Assembly: GCA_900768625.1 (NCBI GenBank)
Contig: CAAGDO010000265.1
Location: forward strand, 1 to 17,155
Length of the DNA stretch: 17,155 nt
From: Bacteroidaceae bacterium
GTDB taxonomy: Bacteria > Bacteroidota > Bacteroidia > Bacteroidales > Bacteroidaceae
Reading direction: 5' to 3'
This document shows positions 7,854 to 14,324 of this stretch, one piece after another. Under the pieces are notes generated by a model. The model worked only from the letters and a program-made list of their open reading frames with translations, made no database searches and was not told the origin of the DNA. The first letter of the stretch is position 1. Each line of letters begins with the position of its first letter. The position numbers and the translations under genes are program-made.

Positions 7854-8101
7854 GTTTCTCACTTAACAAGGGCGGGCTGAAAGCCCAAAGGAGCGCCTAG
7901 CCCAGGGCAAGCGAAGCGACGCCCTGGGGCATCGTCAATAAGACTATGTACGCCCTGAAAGGGCAAAAGCGCAAATCTTTAAACACATATTCATTATTAT
8001 ATTCTCCCCGTTATGAAGGCGAAGCCATTAACGACCATTCCCACGTTTTGAGGGCGTAGCCATTAATGAACATATCCTCCCCAAGGCGTGCGAAAGCACA
8101 C
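7854..8101. repeat. Long direct repeat, copy 2 (hairpin-rich)
   Basis: Second copy of the 7541-7823 element in the same orientation, with scattered substitutions. CCCAGGGC/GCCCTGGG lies at 7901-7928 and GCCCT-GAA-AGGGC at 7952-7964. One CATTCCCACGTTTTGAGGGCGTA unit is present instead of two. It ends in a GTGC-GAAA-GCAC hairpin (8088-8099). The 30 bp between the copies is a degenerate piece of the same AACAAGGGCG sequence, so this is a local duplication. Confidence 0.85.
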
Positions 8102-8168
8102 AGCATTAAAGGCCATTAATGGCTCATTAACGGGAATTAATGTAGAGACCCAGCGTGCGAAGCACGCC
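8102..8168. repeat. Fragment of the mosaic repeat with GCGTGC-GAA-GCACGC hairpin
   Basis: Contains CATTAAAGGCCATTAATGG and CATTAACGGGAATTAATG spacers followed by the GCGTGC-GAA-GCACGC hairpin at 8153-8167. This links the 7541-8101 direct repeats to the mosaic family found at 1-95, 6001-6300 and 16652-17037. Confidence 0.65.
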
Positions 8169-8273
8169 CAAGCAAATCCAGATGACTTGGAATTCTCTCA
8201 AACCACTTCTGTTTGACTATAAACATCAAATCTTCGCCAAAAAAGTTCAGACGGTTTCCTGCTTACAATCCGT

Positions 8274-8340
8274 ATTCCCGCAGCGGCCCAGGAAGAGAGC
8301 GCACCTTGGCGCCGTCTTCCCTGCGTCCCGCTGCGGGAAT
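8274..8340 (-). terminator. Large stem-loop downstream of the export gene, possible terminator
   Basis: A perfect 13-bp outer stem (8274-8286 with 8328-8340, ATTCCCGCAGCGG and its complement) encloses an inner stem (CAGGAAGA with TCTTCCCTG, one bulge) and an apical GCGC/GCGC stem (8299-8302 with 8309-8312). It starts 38 nt after the stop of the export gene on the minus strand. No T-run follows directly; the nearest is about 25 nt on (TTTTTT at about 8239-8244). It may be a 3' mRNA structure or a repeat element rather than a classical terminator. Confidence 0.5.
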
Positions 8341-8378
8341 TCAGAATGTGGAGATGGTTTTTCAAACCCGCGGCAGCA

Positions 8379-10922
8379 TCATTTCACCATCGTGGCGATG
8401 ACGGTGCCGAGCGTAGCGGTCATGGTTCCGAGCGAGAGGATTTCGCCTAACGACATACCCTTCTTGCGGCTCTTGGCCGGCACGAGGATCGTACAGCCCG
8501 GAGTGATGTCCTTGGCGGAACGCACACGAGTCACGGTGCCGTTCATGTTCACGGCAAACACGCGCTTCGACTTGGCTCGCTGACCGAAACCACCGGCTTG
8601 GTCAATATAATAATGGAGTTTCGCACCTTCGCGGTAGGCCACGGAGTTCGGATACATCACCTGTCCGTTGATGGACACCGTGTTGTTATACTGCGGGATA
8701 ATTAAGCGGTCACCGTCGCGAAGCACGATGTCCCATTGGTTCGAACCCGGATGCTTCAAGGCTTCTTCGAGGTTGATACCCACCATCTGCGTGTCGCCCA
8801 GATCGAGTGTACGCATATCGATGGAGTCACCGGCCACGGCCAGCTTGAGCATGGTCTGCTGCTTCACCTTTTCGAGCGGGGTCAGCGTGCGTTCGAGATG
8901 GGCACCAAGGGCATAGGCTTCTTTCGAAAGTCCGCCTGCTGCCTTCACGAGGTCGCTCAAGCGCATACCCTTGTTGGTCAACACATAGTTGCCGCTAAAG
9001 GCGACTTCGCCTTCAATCTTCACGTGCTGCTGCTCGACATAGCCCGGCGAACGACGCACAAACACCTCGTCGAAGGGTTTGAGCACAAAACCCGGCTCAC
9101 CGTCGATCACGAAGCCTTCTTTCAGGGCAAAACTGTAGCTCTTGGCCACCTGCGAAGTGGCCGCATCGGCCTCTTGGTTTCGCATTCTTCGAGACACGTC
9201 AACCTTGACCATCGAGGCCGCGTCCTTCAGTCCGCCAGCCTGGAGGATAAAGTCCTCAAGTGTCGTGTTGTCTGCATATTCATAGGTACCGGGATAGTTC
9301 ACCTCTCCCGAGATGGTCAATATTCGTTCCTCCTGCATGAGCTTCGTGGAGGGCACGAAGAACACGTCTTCGTTCTTCAGCGTGATGTCGGCCACGGTGT
9401 GGTTCATCACACCACGGATATCAACCGACACGACCTCAAGCGAACGGTCGTCCTTGCGGCGATGGATGATGCCGCGCGCTGTAAAGGCATCCTCGTCCAA
9501 TCCGCCGGCAGCCTCAATCAACTGGCGCACGGTGGTGATGTTGCCGTCCATCTGGTACATGCCCGGACGCATCACGGCTCCCTTGACTTCCACCATGTTT
9601 CTGTAGCGCTGCAACACGCTGTCAACAGCAATGGAGTCACCATCGGCCAACTGGAAGGAATTACGCTCGAATTCGTCAATGCTGTAGACCGACATTTCGC
9701 CACCGGCCTTACGCACCAGACGCACACTGGCCTGATAGGCATCACCTGCAAATCCACCGGCATATTTGATGAGCGTACCGACGCTCTCGTTCTTCTTCAT
9801 TTCGTAGTACATCGGGCGCTTCACCTTACCCGTCACGTTGACCAGGCATTCGTAAGGCCCAACGGTGATCACGTCGCCAGAGTTCAAGCGCACATTACCC
9901 GTCATCTTGCCGTTCAGGATATAGTCATAGATGTCGCAAGTGCTGATTTCGCGACCGTTACGGTAGACGCGGATATTACGTAGCGTACCGATGTCATTCG
10001 TACCGCCAGCCATGTAAAGGGCATTGAACACAGTGGCAAAGGCAGAAAGCGTATACGTACCCGGTACCTGCACCTCACCCATGACGTTGACCGTGATCGT
10101 CTTCGTCTGTCCCACGGTCAGGCGGATATTCGAACTGGAGTAACGGCGGCCCAGTGTCGAACGCAGTCGGGCGTTGGCTTGCGCCACAGTCAGTCCGTCC
10201 ACATTGATCGGGCCATAGTTCTCAATATTAATTGTTCCGTCGGGCGAAACCGTACTCTCGAAGCGTTCCTGCGAAGCGCCCCACACGTCAACATACACCG
10301 CATCGCCAGGTCCCAGCCTATAGTCCTGCGGCGTAGCGATATTCATATTCGGTTCAAACGTCAACTTGCGGTTATTGAAGATATTGCGTCCGAACACCTT
10401 CATTTTCTTCTTGCCATCCTTCTCCGAGAGTTCATCCTCATCGTAGGGCATCTTCAAGTCATCGAGAGAGTCTGGAAGCATTTCGTCCATTTCGTCGAAA
10501 TACTCCTCACGTCGTTCCCGTTCATAGCGTTTCCGCTGTTGGGGCGACATCACAGAGGGATCCACCGTCTTCTTCACACCCGTCTTCTGTCGTTGTCCAT
10601 TCAGTTTGGAGTCGCGTTTATCGCCATTGTTCTTACGAGTGCGGTCATCAGCCTTCTCATCATATCCGCTGATATCGCGAGCGCCGACGACAGATCCGCT
10701 CTTCTGCTTCTCGTAAGTCTTACGAATACGCTGAATCTGCTGGATATCCACGCCGCGTTCAATCAATTTAGTCACGATTTCGGCACGCGGAGTGCCACGT
10801 TGATTCTCCTTGATCATGAACTGCATGACCTGTTTGTCGGTCATCCCCGACTGGGCCAAAGCTGTCACCGAAAAGGTCATCAGCAAAGCCAAAGCAAAAA
10901 GTATTTTTCTAACAATTGTCAT
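8379..10922 (-). CDS. Wza-like polysaccharide export outer membrane protein with six SLBB domains
   Basis: An 847-aa exported protein expected to form or line the outer membrane exit for capsule or exopolysaccharide. Signal peptide 1-24 (LFALALLMTFSVTALAQ); no lipobox Cys, unlike E. coli Wza. Residues 25-190 hold a helical segment and a very charged linker. Residues 195-268 match the polysaccharide export domain (YRLGPGDAVYVDVWG, then SPDGTINIENYGPINVDGLT). Six SLBB repeats follow, at about 274-325, 358-412, 442-494, 533-580, 632-682 and 747-800, each with a GxVxxPGxY-like strand and an xAGG turn. The C-terminus (824-845) is hydrophobic. At 847 aa it is more than twice the length of Wza, which is common for Bacteroidota forms. 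The ATG at 10922 is chosen over one 33 bp upstream because the signal peptide follows it. No Wzc-type kinase or polymerase gene is in the window. Confidence 0.88.
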   Translation of the reverse strand: MTIVRKILFALALLMTFSVTALAQSGMTDKQVMQFMIKENQRGTPRAEIVTKLIERGVDIQQIQRIRKTYEKQKSGSVVGARDISGYDEKADDRTRKNNGDKRDSKLNGQRQKTGVKKTVDPSVMSPQQRKRYERERREEYFDEMDEMLPDSLDDLKMPYDEDELSEKDGKKKMKVFGRNIFNNRKLTFEPNMNIATPQDYRLGPGDAVYVDVWGASQERFESTVSPDGTINIENYGPINVDGLTVAQANARLRSTLGRRYSSSNIRLTVGQTKTITVNVMGEVQVPGTYTLSAFATVFNALYMAGGTNDIGTLRNIRVYRNGREISTCDIYDYILNGKMTGNVRLNSGDVITVGPYECLVNVTGKVKRPMYYEMKKNESVGTLIKYAGGFAGDAYQASVRLVRKAGGEMSVYSIDEFERNSFQLADGDSIAVDSVLQRYRNMVEVKGAVMRPGMYQMDGNITTVRQLIEAAGGLDEDAFTARGIIHRRKDDRSLEVVSVDIRGVMNHTVADITLKNEDVFFVPSTKLMQEERILTISGEVNYPGTYEYADNTTLEDFILQAGGLKDAASMVKVDVSRRMRNQEADAATSQVAKSYSFALKEGFVIDGEPGFVLKPFDEVFVRRSPGYVEQQHVKIEGEVAFSGNYVLTNKGMRLSDLVKAAGGLSKEAYALGAHLERTLTPLEKVKQQTMLKLAVAGDSIDMRTLDLGDTQMVGINLEEALKHPGSNQWDIVLRDGDRLIIPQYNNTVSINGQVMYPNSVAYREGAKLHYYIDQAGGFGQRAKSKRVFAVNMNGTVTRVRSAKDITPGCTILVPAKSRKKGMSLGEILSLGTMTATLGTVIATMVK

Positions 10923-11054
10923 ATTCCAAACTAAAAAGTAAAAGCCAAAGGCCATCCATATAATGGCAATAAATGAAACAAGCCAATCAAAAGAGCCGCC
11001 AAAGCAAACAGCCTCAGCCCTCCATCAATTAACGCATCACCGCCAAAAATATTG

Positions 11055-11062
11055 CAAATTTA
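11055..11062 (-). promoter_or_regulatory. Candidate -7 promoter box for the polysaccharide export gene
   Basis: On the minus strand this reads TAAATTTG followed by C, fitting TAnnTTTG. It lies about 130 bp upstream of the ATG at 10922, giving a leader of about 125 nt. No clear -33 box is seen. The remaining 10923-11217 sequence is AT-rich and shows nothing else I can support. Confidence 0.45.
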
Positions 11063-11217
11063 CAAAGATTTTCCCACTTAAGCAGGTGTTCAAAATCAGA
11101 AGTCGTCCGAACCCACATAAAATTCAAGATCTGCCTTCATTTTCGAGACGTTTTCAAGCCCTAAAGAGGAAGCACAGCAAGCCGCACAACCAATAAAAGG
11201 TCAAAAAGCAAAGCCCC

Positions 11218-11487
11218 AACAAAGCCAACAGAGCCAACAAAACCAACAGAGCCAGCAAACCTAGCAGAGCTAGTAGAGCTAGCAAAGCCAGTAGAGCTAG
11301 TGGAGCTAGTGGAGCTAGTGGAGCTAGTAAAGCTAGCAGAGCTAGTAGAGCTAGTAAAGCTAGTAGAGCCAGTAGAGCCAGTAGAACTAGTAAAGCTAGT
11401 AGAGCTAGTAGAGCCAGTAGAGCTAGCAAAGCTAGTAGAGCTAGTAGAGCTAGTGGAGCTAGCAAACCTAGCAGAGCCAGCAACCCC
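11218..11487. repeat. 9-bp CTAG-rich minisatellite, 30 units, upstream of the TonB receptor gene
   Basis: Thirty consecutive 9-bp units with no insertion or deletion. The core is AGTAGAGCT with variants such as AGTGGAGCT, AGTAAAGCT, AGCAGAGCT, AGTAGAGCC. The outer units are degenerate (AACAGAGCC on the left; AGCAAACCT and AGCAACCCC on the right). Most junctions create CTAG, a tetranucleotide usually scarce in bacterial genomes. Because the unit is a multiple of three, four of the six frames stay open by default (VEL, SRA, ALL, SST repeats), so ORFs there are not evidence of a gene. The array ends 52 bp before the promoter box at 11540. Confidence 0.95.
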
Positions 11488-11539
11488 ATCCCCCCACTTC
11501 TCCCCACAAATAAGGATTTCCCACCCCACCCCCAATCAC

Positions 11540-11547
11540 TACCTTTG
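11540..11547 (+). promoter_or_regulatory. -7 promoter box of the TonB receptor gene
   Basis: TACCTTTG fits TAnnTTTG. The sequence continues GCACCCACAAACAA, almost identical to that after the protease promoter at 14269-14276 (GCACCCTCAAACAA). The box ends 24 bp before the ATG at 11572, giving a short leader of about 18 nt. No convincing -33 box is visible. Confidence 0.7.
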
Positions 11548-11571
11548 CACCCACAAACAAAACTCAAAAAA

Positions 11572-13965
11572 ATGACAATCATTCCCCTGTTAGCATTATC
11601 ATCCCCCCTTCTCTCCCACACCGACAGCATCAAAAACTTCGACATCGAGGAAGCCGTAGTTGTAGCCTCCCCCAAAGAGACCCAGCAACTCCGTCGCCAA
11701 GCCCTCAGCGTATCCCTCTTCGACGCCCAGCAAATCACCAACCGTCAGATCAACTCCCTCAAATCCCTCTCCTCCTACGCCCCCAACGTCCACATCCCCG
11801 CATACGGTAGCCGCCTCACCTCCGCCTGCTACATCCGAGGTATCGGTTCCCGCATCAACACCCCCGCCGTAGGACTCTACGTCGACAACGTCCCCTACGT
11901 CGACAAATCCTCCTACGACTTCTCCTTCAAAGGCATCGAACGCATCGATGTCCTCCGTGGCCCCCAAGGCACCCTCTACGGACGCAACTCCATGGGAGGC
12001 ATCGTCCGCGTCTTCACTGCCGACCCCATCACCCACCACGGAACAACCCTCTCCGCCGGATGGACCTCCCGCACCGGAGGCCGACGCGCCTCTCTGACAA
12101 CCTATGCCCACCCCACCCCACAAATGGGCCTCAGCCTCAGCGCCTACTACGAAGGAGCCAACGGTTTCTTCCGCAACACCGCCACCTCCCATAAGCAGGA
12201 CGGTTCCGATGCCGCCGGAGCCCGCGCCAGATGGTCCTGGCGCCCCACCGATGTCGTCCGCATCGACTGGACGGCCTCCTATGAATACAGCGACGAAGAC
12301 GCCTGCCCCTATTTCTGGCAAGGCACCCTGACCGACAACGTCTTCACCCCACGCCCCGAAGGCGAACTCCTGTCCCAGAACCGTCCCAGTAGCTATCGCC
12401 GCCAGTTGGCCAACACCGGCCTCAGCGTAGAACACCGCCTGCCCCGCGTCACCCTCAGTTCCATCACCTCCTTCCAGCATCTCACCGACCGCCTCTTCAT
12501 GGACCAGGACTTCACCGCCGCCGATGTCTTCACCCTCGAGCAGCGCCAGTTCATCAACACCGTCACCGAGGAAATCGCCCTCAAGAGCCCTGAAGGCCAT
12601 CGCCGTTGGGAGTGGAGCACAGGCCTTTTCGGCATGTACCAACACCTGCGCACAACCTGCCCCGTCACCTTCTACGCCGACGGACTCACCATGCTCAATC
12701 GCCAGTTGGCAGCCGTCCTCCCGACCCGTCCCGCCATCAGCATCGCCTTCACAGGTAACGAGCTCCCCTTCAATGCCCGCCTGGTCACCCCCTCTTCCAA
12801 TCTGGCTCTCTTCCATCAATCGACCATCAACGACCTCTTTTTCCCCGGTCTTTCACTCACCCTAGGCCTCCGCGTCGACTACGACAACCGCCAGCTCACC
12901 CTCAACTCCCCCTCAACTGCCGTCCCCTTCCATTTCGGCATGCAGATGGGCCCCAGCATGTCCTTCAATACGGATCTCAACGCCGATGCCGCCTTCAGCG
13001 GCCATCTCCACAACGATTCCTGGCAAGTCCTCCCCAAAGCCTCAATCAACTATCAGCTGCCCGACGGCCTGGGCAACATCTACGCCACCGTTTCCAAAGG
13101 CTATCGTGCTGGAGGCTATAACATCCAGTCCTACTCCGAGTTGAGCCAAAGCGCCCTCAAGCGTTCCATGATGCAGGAAGTAAAATCCTATAGCACAGCC
13201 ACCATCAACCGCCTCCCCCTCCCCGATGCCAGCAAACAAGCCATCATCGGAAGCATGAACGCCAAACTCGACGAACTCATCCCCGCAGCCCCCGATGTCC
13301 GCACCCTCCACTATAAACCCGAATACACCTGGAGCTACGAAGCAGGCATCCATCACAATCTGGCAGGCAAAACCCTCCAGCTCGACCTCTCCACCTTCTA
13401 TATGAAGACACGTGACCAGCAGTTGGCCCGTTTCGCCCCCACCGGCCTGGGCCGCGTCATGGTCAATGCCGGACGAAGCCGTAGTCTGGGAGTCGAAGCC
13501 GCCCTCCGCTCCATCCTCCTCCACGAACGCCTCCAGCTCAGCGCCACCTACGGCTACACCCGAGCCACCTTCACCAACTACGACCTGGGCACCTCCACCA
13601 CCAACCAACGCATCGACTACACAGGCAATCGTGTCCCCTTCGTCCCCGAGCACACCTTCTCCTTAGCAGCCGACTACCGTCATCCCCTCTCGACCCCCCT
13701 CCTCACCGCCTTCGCCCTAGGAGCCGACCTCCGCGCAGCCGGCAGCATCATGTGGGATGAAGCCAACACCTTCAGCCAACCCCTCTACGCCACCCTCAAC
13801 GCCCGCCTCAGCCTCGACTTCCGCCCCAACATAACCCTCACCGCCTGGGCCAGCAACCTCACCAACACCCACTTCGCCACCTTCGCCTTCAACAGCATGA
13901 ACAACCGCTTCGCCCAGCCCACCACTCCCCGCCACTTCGGAGTCGACCTAACCTGGAAGTTCTAG
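11572..13965 (+). CDS. TonB-dependent outer membrane receptor
   Basis: A 797-aa receptor of the TonB-dependent family, importing a ligand (siderophore-, haem- or vitamin-type; not determinable) across the outer membrane using TonB-ExbBD energy. A short hydrophobic leader (MTIIPLLALSSPLLSHTDS) is followed by a TonB-box-like DIEEAVVVAS at about 24-33. The plug domain is about 38-150, with IRGIGSR, VGLYVDNVPYVD and IDVLRGPQGTLYGRNSMGG. The barrel runs to the end, with SKGYRAGGYN about two thirds along and a terminal Phe. It lacks the extra N-terminal carboxypeptidase-like domain of SusC-type receptors and has no SusD partner nearby, so glycan import of the SusCD kind is unlikely. The frame is open back to a TTG at 11545, which would give a basic signal-peptide n-region (HPQTKLKK), but that codon lies inside the promoter box. 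The gene is flanked on both sides by 9-bp minisatellites. Confidence 0.9.
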   Translation: MTIIPLLALSSPLLSHTDSIKNFDIEEAVVVASPKETQQLRRQALSVSLFDAQQITNRQINSLKSLSSYAPNVHIPAYGSRLTSACYIRGIGSRINTPAVGLYVDNVPYVDKSSYDFSFKGIERIDVLRGPQGTLYGRNSMGGIVRVFTADPITHHGTTLSAGWTSRTGGRRASLTTYAHPTPQMGLSLSAYYEGANGFFRNTATSHKQDGSDAAGARARWSWRPTDVVRIDWTASYEYSDEDACPYFWQGTLTDNVFTPRPEGELLSQNRPSSYRRQLANTGLSVEHRLPRVTLSSITSFQHLTDRLFMDQDFTAADVFTLEQRQFINTVTEEIALKSPEGHRRWEWSTGLFGMYQHLRTTCPVTFYADGLTMLNRQLAAVLPTRPAISIAFTGNELPFNARLVTPSSNLALFHQSTINDLFFPGLSLTLGLRVDYDNRQLTLNSPSTAVPFHFGMQMGPSMSFNTDLNADAAFSGHLHNDSWQVLPKASINYQLPDGLGNIYATVSKGYRAGGYNIQSYSELSQSALKRSMMQEVKSYSTATINRLPLPDASKQAIIGSMNAKLDELIPAAPDVRTLHYKPEYTWSYEAGIHHNLAGKTLQLDLSTFYMKTRDQQLARFAPTGLGRVMVNAGRSRSLGVEAALRSILLHERLQLSATYGYTRATFTNYDLGTSTTNQRIDYTGNRVPFVPEHTFSLAADYRHPLSTPLLTAFALGADLRAAGSIMWDEANTFSQPLYATLNARLSLDFRPNITLTAWASNLTNTHFATFAFNSMNNRFAQPTTPRHFGVDLTWKF

Positions 13966-13970
13966 CACCC

Positions 13971-14019
13971 AGCAAAACCAGCCCCCAGCAAAACCAGCCC
14001 CCAGCAAAACCAGCCCCCC
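13971..14019. repeat. 16-bp tandem repeat, three units
   Basis: AGCAAAACCAGCCCCC at 13971, 13987 and 14003 (the last with one extra C). It starts 6 bp after the TonB receptor stop codon and runs directly into the 9-bp array. The AGCAAAACC part resembles a degenerate 9-bp unit, so the two repeats may be related. Confidence 0.85.
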
Positions 14020-14163
14020 AGCAGACCTAGTAGTGCTAGTGGAGCTAGTAAAGCTAGTAGAGCTAGTGGAGCTAGTAGAGCTAGTGGAGCTAGTGGAGCT
14101 AGTGGAGCTAGTAAAGCTAGCAGAGCTAGTAAAGCTAGTGGAGCTAGTAAAGCTAGCAGAGCT
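14020..14163. repeat. 9-bp CTAG-rich minisatellite, 16 units, upstream of the protease gene
   Basis: Sixteen in-phase 9-bp units of the same family as 11218-11487 (AGTGGAGCT, AGTAAAGCT, AGTAGAGCT, AGCAGAGCT), in the same orientation. The first two units are degenerate (AGCAGACCT, AGTAGTGCT), and decayed units continue to about 14190. It ends about 105 bp before the promoter box at 14269. Confidence 0.95.
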
Positions 14164-14268
14164 AGAAAAAGCAAGCAAAGCCAGCCCCCAGCCCCCAGCA
14201 AAGCAATCCTCCGCCCCCAAAAATCCACCATTCACACCAAAAACCCCATAAAACTCACCAGAAATCCG

Positions 14269-14276
14269 TATCTTTG
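14269..14276 (+). promoter_or_regulatory. -7 promoter box of the S8 protease gene
   Basis: TATCTTTG fits TAnnTTTG and is followed by GCACCCTCAAACAA, matching the TonB receptor promoter region apart from single bases. The ATG at 14325 is 48 bp downstream, so the leader is about 40 nt. The 60 bases upstream are A/C-rich and show no clear -33 element. Confidence 0.7.
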
Positions 14277-14324
14277 CACCCTCAAACAAGCCAATAACAA
14301 AAACAAAAGCATCATAAGGAAGAA

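Noticed and set aside
7541..8101. Insertion sequence or transposon ends
   Set aside because: The copies are direct rather than inverted, contain no transposase frame, and no target-site duplication could be seen.
8736..9983. 415-codon plus-strand frame inside the export gene
   Set aside because: Antisense shadow of the SLBB region; His- and Leu-rich with no recognisable motif, while the minus strand carries well-conserved repeats.
11154..11741. Leu/Ala- or Ser/Thr-repeat proteins from the 9-bp array (also VEL repeats on the plus strand, and the same at 13948-14361)
   Set aside because: The 9-bp unit keeps four frames open automatically. The frames have weak or absent starts and overlap the receptor gene or its promoter, with no signal peptide or fold.
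11599..12819. 406-codon minus-strand frame in the TonB receptor gene
   Set aside because: Gly/Val/Glu-rich antisense product caused by the C-ending codon bias of the real gene.
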